Assembly (NCBI RefSeq): GCF_017795745.1
Contig: NZ_CP059067.1
Coordinates: forward strand, 992,001 to 1,056,000
Length of the DNA: 64,000 nt
Reading direction: 5' to 3'
Source: Rhizobacter sp. AJA081-3
Lineage (GTDB): Bacteria > Pseudomonadota > Gammaproteobacteria > Burkholderiales > Burkholderiaceae_C
The notes under the pieces are model-generated. The model did no database searches and was not told where the DNA came from. It saw only the letters and a list, made by a program, of their open reading frames with translations. The position numbers and the translations under genes are program-made. Below, one piece after another: positions 25,529 through 36,755 of the stretch; positions within the stretch are counted from its first letter, which is position 1; every line of letters begins with the position of its first letter.

Positions 25529-26019
25529 CACGGCGCAGCCCGGCAGTTCAGCGGCAGGTAGCGCGCCGGCACGTCGGTGCGGTTGCTGCCGTGGATCGTC
25601 ATCGGCGGCGGTGCCGCTGCCGCCGCGCAGACCCAGGCCACCGGCACCACCTGGGCGTCGTCGATCACGGCGGGGCGAAAGCTCAAGACCTTGCCGCGCA
25701 GCGCGGCACTCGCGCGGTTGCCGAAGGTGAGGTGCACCGCGCCGTTCTCCACCGTCACGGCGCTGACGAGGTTGCTGACCACGCGATCCGGCGCCGGCAG
25801 CCCGGCGGCTGCGTTGTCGGCGGGCAGCGAGCGCGTCAGCTTCCACGCGAAGGCGATCGGCTCCTTGGCGACATCGGCCAGCTTCACGGCCTCGACGATC
25901 TGGTCGCGCACCATGCGGTCCTGCAGGTTCGGCATGGCGATCATCGCCAGGATCGCCACCACGGCGAGCACCATCATCAGCTCGACCATCGTGAAGCCCC
26001 GCTGCGCCGCGCCGTTCAT
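25528..26019 (-). CDS. type IV pilin-like protein
   Basis: 163-residue protein with an 8-residue prepilin leader ending in Gly, then FTMVELMMVLAVVAILAMIAMP. That carries the peptidase cleavage site and the essential Glu5, as in type IV pilins and pseudopilins. Two cysteines near the C-terminus (WVCAAA and LNCRAAP) could form the pilin D-loop disulfide. No other pilus assembly gene is nearby. It overlaps the LysR gene upstream (ATGA) and the cytochrome gene downstream, an unusual arrangement. It could be a minor pilin or a pilin recruited for surface electron transfer (speculation). Confidence 0.87.
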   Translation of the reverse strand: MNGAAQRGFTMVELMMVLAVVAILAMIAMPNLQDRMVRDQIVEAVKLADVAKEPIAFAWKLTRSLPADNAAAGLPAPDRVVSNLVSAVTVENGAVHLTFGNRASAALRGKVLSFRPAVIDDAQVVPVAWVCAAAAAPPPMTIHGSNRTDVPARYLPLNCRAAP

Positions 26020-26933
26020 GCGGCCCCCGGCGCGCGCAGCCACCATTCGCCGTCGAGCTGCAGCTTGAGGAAGTCGATGAAGGTGCTGACCTTTCCCGGC
26101 ACCAGCTTGGGCGAGGGGAACACCGCGTGCAGCTCCTGCGAGGGCAGCGAGAAGCCGGGCAGCACCGGCACGATCACGCCGTCGGCCACCGACTCGCGCG
26201 CCACGTACCAGGGCAGCACAGCCAGGCCCAGCCCGGCGCGGCAGGCGGCGAGCACCGCCGACAGATTGTTCGAGCGCAGCGTGCCCTTCACCGGCACCGA
26301 GACTGGCTCGCCATTCGGCTCGGAGAAGGTCCAGCGGTCGTCGCCCTGAACGCTGCTGTAGACGAGGCAGTCGTGCTTCGACAGTTCGGCAGGCGAGGAC
26401 GGCGTGCCGCGACGCGCCAGGTAGTCGGGCGAGGCCGCGGTCAGCCAGGGGTTGCTGCCCAGGTAGCGCGCGCCCAGCGCCGAATCGGCCAGACGGCCCA
26501 TGCGCAGCGCCAGGTCCACGCCCTGCTCGACGAGGTTGACGTAGCGGTCGTCGAAGCTCAGGTCCAGCGTGATGTCCGGGTGCTCGCGCATGAAGCGCAG
26601 CGCCAGAGGCGTGACCACACGGCGGCCGAAGGCCACCGAGGTGCTGATGCGCAGCTGACCGCCGACCTTGCTCTGCAGCAGCGCGGCCAGGCTGTCGGCT
26701 TCGTCCAGCTCGCGCTGGATCGCCTTGCACTTCTCGTAATAGAGCGCGCCGATCTCGGTGGCGCTCACGCCGCGGGTGTTGCGGTTGAGCAGCCGGGCGC
26801 CGAGCTTGGCTTCCAGTGCGGCGACATGCTTGGTGGCGGTGGGCTGGGTAATCCCGAGGTCCGACGACGCCTTGCTGAAGCTGCCGGTCTCGACGATGCG
26901 CGCAAACAGCTGCACGCCGGTGATGCGGTCCAT
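26016..26933 (-). CDS. LysR-family transcriptional regulator
   Basis: 305-residue LysR protein. The winged helix at 1-65 (FARIVETGSFSKASSDLGITQPTATKHVAALE) is followed by the effector domain; the sequence resembles the CrgA/DsdC-like subgroup. It is divergent from gcl with a 145-base intergenic region that holds a perfect inverted repeat (26976-26996), so control of the gcl operon is likely, with glyoxylate or a related acid as possible inducer. Its stop overlaps the start of the pilin-like gene, so the same transcript probably carries the pilin and cytochrome genes. Confidence 0.9.
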   Translation of the reverse strand: MDRITGVQLFARIVETGSFSKASSDLGITQPTATKHVAALEAKLGARLLNRNTRGVSATEIGALYYEKCKAIQRELDEADSLAALLQSKVGGQLRISTSVAFGRRVVTPLALRFMREHPDITLDLSFDDRYVNLVEQGVDLALRMGRLADSALGARYLGSNPWLTAASPDYLARRGTPSSPAELSKHDCLVYSSVQGDDRWTFSEPNGEPVSVPVKGTLRSNNLSAVLAACRAGLGLAVLPWYVARESVADGVIVPVLPGFSLPSQELHAVFPSPKLVPGKVSTFIDFLKLQLDGEWWLRAPGAA

Positions 26934-26975
26934 GGGGTCTTGTCTCCAGCCCCAATGATGCACCGGCCGGGGCCA

Positions 26976-26996
26976 GTCATTCCTGCACGGAATGAC
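26976..26996. promoter_or_regulatory. inverted repeat between LysR and gcl, putative LysR operator
   Basis: Perfect arms GTCATTCC (26976-26983) and GGAATGAC (26989-26996) with a 5-base spacer, in the divergent promoter region. Size and position fit a LysR recognition site that controls gcl and the regulator's own gene. Confidence 0.55.
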
Positions 26997-27078
26997 AAAC
27001 ATGCCCGACCTGCTCTTCTCATCGGCGGCCTGCGGCCCGAGCATCCATGCCAGCAGTCACAAACCCGAGGAGACCGAC

Positions 27079-28869
<1,791 letters not shown>

Positions 28870-28907
28870 ACTTGCCGACACCATAACAACGACACCCGGA
28901 GACAGAC

Positions 28908-29705
28908 ATGCCCCGCTTCGCCGCCAACCTCTCGATGCTGTTCACCGAGGTGCCCTTCATCGAGCGCTTCGACCGCGCCGCGCGCGCCGGCTTCGGCTCG
29001 GTCGAGTTCCTGTTCCCCTATGCGCACACGCCGGGCGAGGTGGCGGCCAAGCTCCGAGGCAACCGCCTGCAGGTCGTGCTGCACAACCTGCCCGCCGGGG
29101 ACTGGGACGCCGGCGAGCGCGGCATCGCCTGCCTGCCCGACCGGGTCGACGAGTTCCGTGATGGCGTGGCGAAGGCGATCGAGTACGCCACCGCGCTGGG
29201 CGCGCCGCAGCTGAACTGCCTGGCCGGCAAGGTGCCGCTGGGCGCCGGCGAGGACCTGCTGCGCAAGACCTTCGTCGCCAACCTGAAGTACGCCGCGGCG
29301 GAGTTGAAGAAGGCGAGCCTGAAGCTGCTGATCGAGCCGATCAACACCTACGACATCCCCGGCTTCTACCTGAACCGCACGGCACAGGCGATCTCGATCA
29401 TGGACGAGGTCGGCGCGGACAACCTGTTCCTGCAGTACGACATCTACCACGCACAGCGAACGGAGGGCGAGCTCGCCGCGACGATGGAGAAGCACCTCGC
29501 GCGCATCGGCCACATCCAGGTGGCCGACAACCCCGGCCGCAACGAGCCGGGCACGGGCGAGATCCACTACGCCTTCCTGTTCGCGCAGCTCGATCGCCTC
29601 GGCTACAAGGGCTTCGTCGGCTGCGAGTACAAGCCGAAGAACGGCACCGAGGCCGGCCTCGTCTGGCTGGAGCATGCGCGGCGCCAGCTGCGGCCGGTGC
29701 GCTGA
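28908..29705 (+). CDS. hyi: hydroxypyruvate isomerase
   Basis: 265-residue TIM-barrel enzyme that interconverts hydroxypyruvate and tartronate semialdehyde. It opens MPRFAANLSMLFTEVPF as in E. coli Hyi. The metal and catalytic acids appear in LLIEPINTYDIPGFYL, LQYDIYHAQRTEGE and VGCEYKP. Length is normal (E. coli 258). It begins 38 bases after gcl with a GGAGA ribosome-binding site and is followed by glxR after 26 bases, the usual glyoxylate operon order. Confidence 0.96.
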   Translation: MPRFAANLSMLFTEVPFIERFDRAARAGFGSVEFLFPYAHTPGEVAAKLRGNRLQVVLHNLPAGDWDAGERGIACLPDRVDEFRDGVAKAIEYATALGAPQLNCLAGKVPLGAGEDLLRKTFVANLKYAAAELKKASLKLLIEPINTYDIPGFYLNRTAQAISIMDEVGADNLFLQYDIYHAQRTEGELAATMEKHLARIGHIQVADNPGRNEPGTGEIHYAFLFAQLDRLGYKGFVGCEYKPKNGTEAGLVWLEHARRQLRPVR

Positions 29706-29731
29706 GCCATCACTTTGACTCCGAGACATTC

Positions 29732-30640
29732 ATGACCACGACTCCTCTCAAGATCGGCTTCATCGGGCTGGGCATCATGGGCGCGCCGATGGCGCTGCAC
29801 CTGATCAAGGCCGGCCACCAGCTCTTCGTCTATACGCGCAGCAAGGTGCATCCCGAGATCGCCTCGAGCACCGCGACGCAATGCACCACGCCGCGCGGCG
29901 TGGCCGAGCGCGCCGACATCGTCTTCACGATGGTTCCGGACACGCCGGATGTGGAGAAGGTGCTGTTCGGCGAGAGCGGGGTGGCCGCAGGCCTGAGCAA
30001 GGGCAAGACGGTGGTGGACATGAGCTCGATTTCGCCGATCGAGACCAAGGCTTTCGCCAAGAGGATCAACGAGCTGGGCTGCGACTACCTGGACGCACCG
30101 GTGTCCGGTGGCGAGGTGGGTGCCAAGGCGGCCAGCCTGACCATCATGGTCGGCGGCGCGCAGGCGGCGTTCGACCGCGTGCTGCCGCTGTTCCAGCTGA
30201 TGGGCAAGAACATCACCCTGGTGGGCGGCAACGGCGACGGGCAGACCACCAAGGTGGCCAACCAGATCATCGTGGCGCTGAACATCGCGGCGGTGGGCGA
30301 GGCGCTGGTGTTCGCGAGCAAGGCCGGGGCCGACCCGGCCAAGGTGAGGCAGGCGCTGATGGGCGGCTTCGCCGCCAGCCGGATCCTCGAGGTGCATGGC
30401 GAGCGCATGATCAAGCGGACCTTCAACCCGGGCTTCCGCATCGCACTGCACCAGAAGGACCTGAACCTGGCGCTGCAGGGCGCCAAGGCGCTGGGCGTGA
30501 GCCTGCCGGGCACGGCCAACGTGGCGCAGCTGATGCAGGCCTGCGCGGCGCACGGAATGCAGGACCAGGACCACTCGGCACTGGTGCGGGCGCTGGAACT
30601 GCTCGCCAAACACGAGGTGTCCGGAGCCACGCCGGGATAA
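29732..30640 (+). CDS. glxR: tartronate semialdehyde reductase (2-hydroxy-3-oxopropionate reductase)
   Basis: 302-residue beta-hydroxyacid dehydrogenase that reduces tartronate semialdehyde to D-glycerate with NAD(P)H. It has the Rossmann motif GLGIMGAPMA, the substrate-binding segment DAPVSGGEVGAKAASL and the catalytic Lys in GDGQTTKVANQ. The gene is closely related to garR at 45396-46274: from 30191 to 30588 only three bases differ, while the first 60 codons are clearly divergent. It feeds the glycerate kinase encoded 8 bases downstream. Confidence 0.95.
   Translation: MTTTPLKIGFIGLGIMGAPMALHLIKAGHQLFVYTRSKVHPEIASSTATQCTTPRGVAERADIVFTMVPDTPDVEKVLFGESGVAAGLSKGKTVVDMSSISPIETKAFAKRINELGCDYLDAPVSGGEVGAKAASLTIMVGGAQAAFDRVLPLFQLMGKNITLVGGNGDGQTTKVANQIIVALNIAAVGEALVFASKAGADPAKVRQALMGGFAASRILEVHGERMIKRTFNPGFRIALHQKDLNLALQGAKALGVSLPGTANVAQLMQACAAHGMQDQDHSALVRALELLAKHEVSGATPG
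30191..30588 (+). repeat. 398-bp near-identical copy shared with garR
   Basis: This stretch of glxR matches 45840-46237 in garR with differences only at 30289, 30418 and 30445. All three are third-codon-position silent changes (Ala, Arg, Ala). Exact runs are 98, 128 and 143 bases. Outside the stretch, divergence rises sharply toward the 5' end. Confidence 0.93.
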
Positions 30641-30648
30641 TCCGGCGG

Positions 30649-31950
30649 ATGAGCACGCCGAATCCCCACACCGACCCGCGCGGCTTCCTGCGCGCCCTCT
30701 ACGACGCCGCGGTGGCGCGCGCGCTGCCGGCAGAGACCACCGCCGCGTGGTTGCCGCCGCCGCCGAAGGGCCGCACGGTCGTCATCGGCGCCGGCAAGGC
30801 AGGCGGCGCGATGGCCGCGGCGGTCGATGCGCTGTGGCCGCAGGGCTCGCCGCTGTCGGGCCTGGTCGTCACGCGCTATGACCACGTGCCGCCCGCCTAC
30901 AAGGCGAAGCCCGGCCGCATCGAGGTGGTCGAAGCGGCGCACCCGGTGCCCGACGAAGCCGGCCGCCGCGCCGCGCAGCGCATCGCCGAGCTTGCGCAGG
31001 GCCTGAGTGCCGACGACCTGGTGCTCTGCCTGATCTCCGGCGGAGGATCGGCCCTGCTCTCGCTGCCGGCCGACGGCATCACGCTGGAGGAGAAGCAGGC
31101 CATCAACAAGGCCCTGCTGAAGAGTGGCGCGGCCATCGACGAGATGAACTGCGTGCGCAAGCACCTCTCGGCGATCAAGGGCGGGCGCCTGGCGACGAAC
31201 TGCGCGCCGGCGCGGGTGGTCACGCTGCTGATCAGCGACGTGCCGGGCGATGCACCCGAGGTCATCGCCAGCGGCCCGACCGTGCCCGACAGCACGACCT
31301 GCGCCGACGCCCTGGCCATCCTGACGCGCTACGGCATCGAGATCCCCGCAGCGGCGCGCGCGGGCCTGGAAAGCGGTGCCTTCGAGTCGCCCAAGCCCGG
31401 CGACCCGCGCTTTGCCGGCCACGCCGTGCACATGATCGCCACGCCGCGCCAGAGCCTGGAGGCGGCCGCCGCGGTGGCGCGGGCTGCCGGCATCACGCCC
31501 TACATCCTCAGCGACGAGATGGAAGGCGAGTCGCGCGAGGTCGGCAAGGTGCACGCCGCGCTGGCGCGCTCGGTGGCGCGCAGCGGCACCCCTTTCGCGA
31601 AGCCCTGCGTGATCCTGTCCGGCGGCGAGACCACGGTCACCGTGAAGAGCAAGGGCGGCCGCGGCGGCCGCGCCACCGAGTTCCTGATGGGCTGCGCGAT
31701 CGCGCTGCAGGGCGAGCCCGGCGTGCACGTGCTGGCCGCCGACACCGACGGTATCGACGGCGTGGAAGACAACGCCGGCGCCATCGTCACGCCCGACACC
31801 CTGGCCCGCGGCCTGGCGCTCGGCATGAAGGCGCAGGCCTTCCTCGACTACAACGATGCCTACGGCTTCTTCGCGCCGCTGGGCGACCTGGTGGCGCCAG
31901 GCCCGACCTTCACCAACGTGAATGATTTTCGCGCGCTGCTGGTGAGCTGA
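30649..31950 (+). CDS. ttuD: glycerate 2-kinase (MOFRL family, TtuD/GckA type)
   Basis: 433-residue kinase that phosphorylates D-glycerate to 2-phosphoglycerate, the entry to lower glycolysis. It has VVIGAGKAGGAMA and LCLISGGGSALLSLP in the N-terminal part and the MOFRL C-terminal domain (LSGGETTVTVKSKGGRGGRATEF, and DTDGIDG). It is the last gene of the gcl operon and starts 8 bases after glxR. No second glycerate kinase is seen beside garR, so the aldarate route presumably uses this one too. Confidence 0.93.
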   Translation: MSTPNPHTDPRGFLRALYDAAVARALPAETTAAWLPPPPKGRTVVIGAGKAGGAMAAAVDALWPQGSPLSGLVVTRYDHVPPAYKAKPGRIEVVEAAHPVPDEAGRRAAQRIAELAQGLSADDLVLCLISGGGSALLSLPADGITLEEKQAINKALLKSGAAIDEMNCVRKHLSAIKGGRLATNCAPARVVTLLISDVPGDAPEVIASGPTVPDSTTCADALAILTRYGIEIPAAARAGLESGAFESPKPGDPRFAGHAVHMIATPRQSLEAAAAVARAAGITPYILSDEMEGESREVGKVHAALARSVARSGTPFAKPCVILSGGETTVTVKSKGGRGGRATEFLMGCAIALQGEPGVHVLAADTDGIDGVEDNAGAIVTPDTLARGLALGMKAQAFLDYNDAYGFFAPLGDLVAPGPTFTNVNDFRALLVS

Positions 31951-31987
31951 GCTCTGCCCCTATCATGGCGCCGCCCGCGGGCACGCC

Positions 31988-33196
31988 ATGGATCCAAACA
32001 CCGTCATCATCATGCTGGCCACCCACCTGATCTGTTCAGGCGGGCTGTACTACCTGATCGGCCGGGGCATGCCGCCGCGCAGCGGCCTGCGCCTGTGGTC
32101 GGCCGGCGGCGTGTTGTTCGGCTCGGCCTACATCGTCCGCATGCTGGCCGGACGCGACGTCGCCGCAGCGGGGATGCTGACCGCCGACGCGGCCATGGTG
32201 CTGGCGGCCTGCTTCTTCCACGCGGGCCTGCGCCAGTTCCTCGGCCGTGCTTCCTGGCGCTGGCTGCATTTCGCCGCCGCGGTCCTGCTCTATGCGGTGC
32301 TGCACCTGTTGGCCGTCCAGCTCTGGAACATCGTCGGCCGCCATGTGCTGCTCAACGTCACGCTCGGGCTCATCTATGGCGCCATCGCCGTCGAGGCCTG
32401 CCTGGCCCGCGCGGCGCAGGGGCGTGCGCTGGCCTCCCCATTGATCGTGCTGACGCTGGTGATGGGCACGCTGTCGCTGCTCACCGGTGCACGCGGCTTC
32501 TTCATCGGCATCCATGGCACCGAGGTCGTCTACCGCGGCCTGTATGCGCAGATCTACTACTCCTACGCGTCGCTGGCCGCCGTGCTGCTCGGCCTGAACC
32601 TGGTGTGGATGGTGTTCGCGCGTCTGAACACGCAGCTGACCGAGCTGGCCTCGCGCGATGCGCTGACGCGGGTGCTCAACCGCAACGGCCTGGAGGAGGT
32701 GCTGGCGCGCCACTTCGCCGAGCGGGCCACGCGGCCGGTGACGCTGATGCAGGTCGACATCGACAACTTCAAGCGCATCAACGACAGCCACGGTCACGCC
32801 GCCGGCGACCTGGTGCTGCGCGAGGTTGCCGGCTCGCTGAACGCCAACATCCGGGCCAGCGACTTCATCGCGCGTGTCGGCGGCGAGGAGTTCCTCGTCG
32901 GCTGCGTGGCCGCCGACGACGGCGTGGCCCGCGCGCTCGCCGACCGGTTGTTGAACGGCGTGCGCAAGCTCGAAGTGATGCTGCCCGGCGTGAAGATGCC
33001 GGTGCGCTGCACCGTCAGCATCGGCATCTCGCGGCGCTGCAACGAGCGCGCCGACTGGGAACTCTGCTGGGCCGAGGCCGACCGCGCCTTGTATGCCGCC
33101 AAGGCTGCCGGGCGCGACCGTGTCATGGCCGCGGGCGCACTGCCGCCGCCGTCGCCGCGCGACGCCGTCCCGCTCAGGTCACCGGCGCCGGGTTGA
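31988..33196 (+). CDS. membrane diguanylate cyclase (GGDEF)
   Basis: 402-residue protein with about six to seven N-terminal membrane helices (residues 5-215) and a C-terminal GGDEF domain. The active-site loop is GGEEF at about 297-301, and an RxxD inhibitory I-site (RASD) lies five residues before it, so c-di-GMP synthesis with product inhibition is expected. No known sensor domain is recognised in the membrane part. Its last 23 bases overlap the 3' end of garD on the other strand. It is flanked by metabolic operons with no evident functional link. Confidence 0.93.
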   Translation: MDPNTVIIMLATHLICSGGLYYLIGRGMPPRSGLRLWSAGGVLFGSAYIVRMLAGRDVAAAGMLTADAAMVLAACFFHAGLRQFLGRASWRWLHFAAAVLLYAVLHLLAVQLWNIVGRHVLLNVTLGLIYGAIAVEACLARAAQGRALASPLIVLTLVMGTLSLLTGARGFFIGIHGTEVVYRGLYAQIYYSYASLAAVLLGLNLVWMVFARLNTQLTELASRDALTRVLNRNGLEEVLARHFAERATRPVTLMQVDIDNFKRINDSHGHAAGDLVLREVAGSLNANIRASDFIARVGGEEFLVGCVAADDGVARALADRLLNGVRKLEVMLPGVKMPVRCTVSIGISRRCNERADWELCWAEADRALYAAKAAGRDRVMAAGALPPPSPRDAVPLRSPAPG

Positions 33197-34724
33197 ACAG
33201 CACCAGCGCGTTGTGCAACCGGTGCCGCTCGGCCCAGGTGCGCTCGCCGCTGGCCACCGCGAGCAGGCGGTGGAACAGCGCCCAGCCCATCTCCTCGATG
33301 CTCTTCTCGCCGGTGGCGATGCGGCCGGCGTCGAGGTCCATCAGGTCATGCCAGCGCCGCGCCAGCTCGCTGCGCGTGGCCACCTTGAGCACCGGGCATT
33401 CGGCCAGGCCGTAGGGCGTGCCGCGGCCGGTGGTGAAGACGTGCAGGTTCATGCCGGCCGCCAGCTGCAGCGTGCCGCAGATGAAGTCGCTGGCCGGCGT
33501 GGCGGCGTAGATCAGCCCGCGCTGGCCGGGCGCGAGCTTGTCGCCCGGCGCGAGCACGCCGCTGATCGGCGCACTGCCGCTCTTGACGATCGAGCCCATC
33601 GCCTTCTCGACGATGTTCGACAGGCCGCCCTTCTTGTTGCCCGGCGTGGTGTTGGCGCTGCGGTCGACCTGGCCGCGCTGCAGGTAGGCGTCGTACCAGG
33701 CCATCTCACGCACCATGGCCTGCGCCACTTCGGGCGTGGCGGCGCGCGCGGTGAGCTGGTCGATGGCGTCGCGCACCTCGGTGACTTCGCTGAACATCAC
33801 GGTGGCGCCGGCGCGCACCAGCAGGTCGCTCGCGAAGCCCACCGCCGGGTTGGCGGTGACGCCGGAGAAGGCATCGCTGCCGCCGCACTGCACGCCGACC
33901 ACCAGCTCGCTGGCCGGCACGGTCTCGCGGCGGCGCGCGTCGAGCCGCTCCAGGTGCACGCGCGCCTGGCGCAGGATCGAGTCGATCATCGATTCGAAGC
34001 CGACATGCGCATCGTCCTGCAGACAGACCACGTCGAGCGCCGGCTGCGTGGCCGCCTCGCCGATCGCGAAGCTGCCCGGCGGCAGCAGGCGCTCGGGCTG
34101 CAGCTTCTCGCAGCCCAGGCTGACCACCATCACCTCGCCGCCGAAGTTCGGGTTCAGGCTGATGTGGCGCAGCGTGCGGATCGGGATCACCGCGTCGGGC
34201 GCGTCGATCGCCACGCCGCAACCGTAGCTGTGCTCCAGGCCGACGACATCGTCGACATGGGGGTACGAGGGCAGCAGCTCGGTGCGGATTCGCCGCACCG
34301 CATGCTCGACCACACCGGCCACGCACTGCACGGTGGTGGTGATGGCCAGCAGGTTGCGCGTGCCCACCGAGCCGTCGGCGTTGCGGTAGCCCTGGAAGCT
34401 GAAGCCGTCGAGCGGCGGCAAGACCGGCGCCTGGGCCACGGCCATTGGCAGCCCTTCGAGACCGAGCGCCCCGGGCATCTCGAGCAGCCGCTCGTGCACC
34501 CAGCGGCCGGCCTCGATGTCGCGCAAGGCGCGGCCGATGCTCACGCCGTAGCGGCGCACCGCGTCGCCGGCCTTCAGGTCGATCAGCGAGACCTTGTGGC
34601 CTTGCGGCACCTGATCCTTCAGCACCAGGCCGCCGGGGCAGGCGGTGCCGGCGGGCAGGCCGCCGTCGTTGGCGACGATCGCGACGTTGTCGCGATCGTG
34701 CATGCGGATGAGCAGCGGTTCCAC
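33174..34724 (-). CDS. garD: galactarate dehydratase
   Basis: 516-residue iron-dependent UxaA/GarD-family dehydratase: galactarate to 5-dehydro-4-deoxy-D-glucarate. It closely follows E. coli GarD by eye: [78 protein letters not shown] and the C-terminal FNPAPVT. The N-terminal SAF-like domain is present (residues 1-90). It is the last gene of the minus-strand aldarate operon, 7 bases after a Bug-protein gene, and its product joins that of GudD for cleavage by GarL. Confidence 0.96.
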   Translation of the reverse strand: MEPLLIRMHDRDNVAIVANDGGLPAGTACPGGLVLKDQVPQGHKVSLIDLKAGDAVRRYGVSIGRALRDIEAGRWVHERLLEMPGALGLEGLPMAVAQAPVLPPLDGFSFQGYRNADGSVGTRNLLAITTTVQCVAGVVEHAVRRIRTELLPSYPHVDDVVGLEHSYGCGVAIDAPDAVIPIRTLRHISLNPNFGGEVMVVSLGCEKLQPERLLPPGSFAIGEAATQPALDVVCLQDDAHVGFESMIDSILRQARVHLERLDARRRETVPASELVVGVQCGGSDAFSGVTANPAVGFASDLLVRAGATVMFSEVTEVRDAIDQLTARAATPEVAQAMVREMAWYDAYLQRGQVDRSANTTPGNKKGGLSNIVEKAMGSIVKSGSAPISGVLAPGDKLAPGQRGLIYAATPASDFICGTLQLAAGMNLHVFTTGRGTPYGLAECPVLKVATRSELARRWHDLMDLDAGRIATGEKSIEEMGWALFHRLLAVASGERTWAERHRLHNALVLFNPAPVT

Positions 34725-34731
34725 GCTCGAT

Positions 34732-35706
34732 TCAGGGCTTGAGGTTGCCGTCCTTGACGATCTTCACCCACTTGGCCTGCTCGGCCTTCTGGAACTCGCC
34801 GAACTGCGCCGGCGTGTTGGTATTGTGGTCCACCCCCAGCGAGGCGAGCTTGGCCTTGATCTCGGGCTGGGCGGCGATCTGTGCCAGCTCGGTATTCAGC
34901 CGCGCGACGATCGCCGCCGGCGTGCCGGCCGGTGCATACAGCGCCTGCCACGACGACACGTCGAAGCCCGGCACCGCGGCTTCGGCCAGCGTGGGCACGT
35001 CGGGCAGCACCGCGGTGCGCTTGCCCGAGGTGACGGCCAGTGCGCGGATCTTGCCGCTCTGGATGTGCGGCAGAGCCACCAGCGCGGTGTCCACCGTCAT
35101 CGGGATCTGGCCGGCGACCAGGTCCTGTGTGGCCGGGCCGCTGCCCTTGTAGGGCACGTGGGCGATGTCGATGCCGGCCATGATCTTCAGCGTCTCGCCC
35201 GACAGGTGCTGCGAGGTGCCCTGGCCCGGCGAGCCGAACACCAGTGCGCCGGGTTTGGCCTTGGCGGCGGCGATGACGTCCTTCGCGCTCTTGTAGGGCT
35301 GATCGGCGCCGACCAGCAGCACATTGCTGATGCTGCCGATCAGCCACACGGGTGCGAAGTCCTTCGCCGCGTCGTAGGGCATCTTCGGCTGCAGCGCCGG
35401 GTTGATGGCGTGCGTGGCGATGGTGCCCAGCAGCAGCGTGTAGCCGTCGGCCGGTGACTTGGCCACCGAATCGGCGCCGATCACGCCGCCGGCGCCGGCC
35501 TTGTTCTCGACCACCACGGTCTGCTTCAGCGTGGCCTGCAGCCGCTCGCCCAGCGTGCGCGCCAGGATGTCGCTGGTGCCTCCCGGTGCGAAGGGCACGA
35601 CGATGAGGATCGGCTGCTTGGCCGGCCATTCCTGGGCGGTGGCCGGCAGGGGCGTGAAGGCGGCCAACGCGAAGCCGGCCAGCAGGGTGCGACGAGTGAG
35701 GTTCAT
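34732..35706 (-). CDS. Bug/TctC family periplasmic binding protein
   Basis: 324-residue binding protein with a signal peptide ([17 protein letters not shown], cleavage near ATAQE; twin-arginine-like TRRTLL) and Bug motifs ([43 protein letters not shown]). The start follows a GGAGA site; an upstream 43-codon extension is not protein-like. It sits between lactonase and garD genes, so an aldarate or uronate is a plausible ligand, but the TRAP importer of the same operon could do that job. No TctAB partner genes are present. Confidence 0.9.
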   Translation of the reverse strand: MNLTRRTLLAGFALAAFTPLPATAQEWPAKQPILIVVPFAPGGTSDILARTLGERLQATLKQTVVVENKAGAGGVIGADSVAKSPADGYTLLLGTIATHAINPALQPKMPYDAAKDFAPVWLIGSISNVLLVGADQPYKSAKDVIAAAKAKPGALVFGSPGQGTSQHLSGETLKIMAGIDIAHVPYKGSGPATQDLVAGQIPMTVDTALVALPHIQSGKIRALAVTSGKRTAVLPDVPTLAEAAVPGFDVSSWQALYAPAGTPAAIVARLNTELAQIAAQPEIKAKLASLGVDHNTNTPAQFGEFQKAEQAKWVKIVKDGNLKP

Positions 35707-35734
35707 CAGAGTCTCCGTTGTGTTCAGGGGTGGG

Positions 35735-36745
35735 TCAGGGCAGGGCGATCGCCTCGACCCAGTTGGGGTTGCGGCCCACGGCGTGTTCGTGGCGCAGTTC
35801 GAGCCGGCCGGTGCGCGGATCGATGGCGTGCACACCGACCGCGTGCGATAGCTGCCCGGCGGCGATCAGCCAGCGCCCCGAGGGCGAGAGCGCGAAGCCG
35901 CGCGGCTGCGCCTGCGTGGGCCAGTGGCCGATCGGCGCGAGCCGGCCGCTGGCGGCGTCGACGGCGAAGCCGGCCAGCGTGCTGCCGCGGCGTTCGCTTG
36001 TGTAGAGGAAGCGGGCATCGGGCGTGAGCCGCAGTTCGGCGGCCCAGGGCTCGCCCGCGAAGCCCGGCGGCAGCGTGGACAGGCTCTGCACGCAGTTCAG
36101 CGCACCGCTGTGCGGATCGAGGCTGAACACATCGACCGACGCGTCGAGTTCGTTGAGCAGGTAGACGAAGCCGCCGCGCGGGTGGAAGGCGAGGTGGCGC
36201 GGGCCGGCGCCTTCGCGCACGGCGAAGGCGCGCGGGGCCAGCGGCGTGAGCGTGCCGTTCTCGGCATCGAAGCCGAACTGCATCACCACGCCGCCACCCA
36301 GCGAGGTGGCGTAGACGAAACAGTTGCCCGGCGCCGCGCGCATCGCATGGGCCTTCGGGCCGGTGGGGATCACTTGCGTCGCCACGCCGGGCCGGCCATC
36401 GGCATCGATCGGGCTCAGCGCGAGCAGGTTGCCGTGGTACGAGGCGCTGAACAGCCAGCGGCCGCTGCCGTCCATCGCAATGTGGGCCATGCTCTGCGGC
36501 AGCGGCGCCTCGGCCAAGGCCTCGAGGCGGCCGTCGCGCGGATCGATCGAGAAGGCGAGCACCGACCAGGGTTCGTTGCGACGCGCGGCGTACAGCGTGC
36601 GACGGTCGGGGCTCACTGCCATCGGCATCACGGTGCCGAGCGCAGCCACGGTCTGCACTGTGGCCAGCGCACCGCGCGACTCGTCGAGCGCGAGCACGGT
36701 GATTTCACCGCTGTCGGCGTTGCTGATGTAGACGATGGTGGCCAT
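35735..36745 (-). CDS. beta-propeller lactonase (6-phosphogluconolactonase type)
   Basis: 336-residue seven-bladed propeller lactonase: repeated blades begin SPDRRTLYAARR, DGSGRWLFSASY, HPRGGFVYLLNEL, TPDARFLYTSERRGST and SPSGRWLIAAGQ. Family members hydrolyse 6-phosphogluconolactone or sugar-acid lactones. Here the operon encodes uronate dehydrogenase, whose product is an aldarolactone, so opening galactaro- or glucarolactone to the aldarate is the likely role (inference). It has no signal peptide, so it is cytosolic. TRAP permease and Bug-protein genes flank it. Confidence 0.88.
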   Translation of the reverse strand: MATIVYISNADSGEITVLALDESRGALATVQTVAALGTVMPMAVSPDRRTLYAARRNEPWSVLAFSIDPRDGRLEALAEAPLPQSMAHIAMDGSGRWLFSASYHGNLLALSPIDADGRPGVATQVIPTGPKAHAMRAAPGNCFVYATSLGGGVVMQFGFDAENGTLTPLAPRAFAVREGAGPRHLAFHPRGGFVYLLNELDASVDVFSLDPHSGALNCVQSLSTLPPGFAGEPWAAELRLTPDARFLYTSERRGSTLAGFAVDAASGRLAPIGHWPTQAQPRGFALSPSGRWLIAAGQLSHAVGVHAIDPRTGRLELRHEHAVGRNPNWVEAIALP

Positions 36746-36755
36746 GCGGCGCAGC

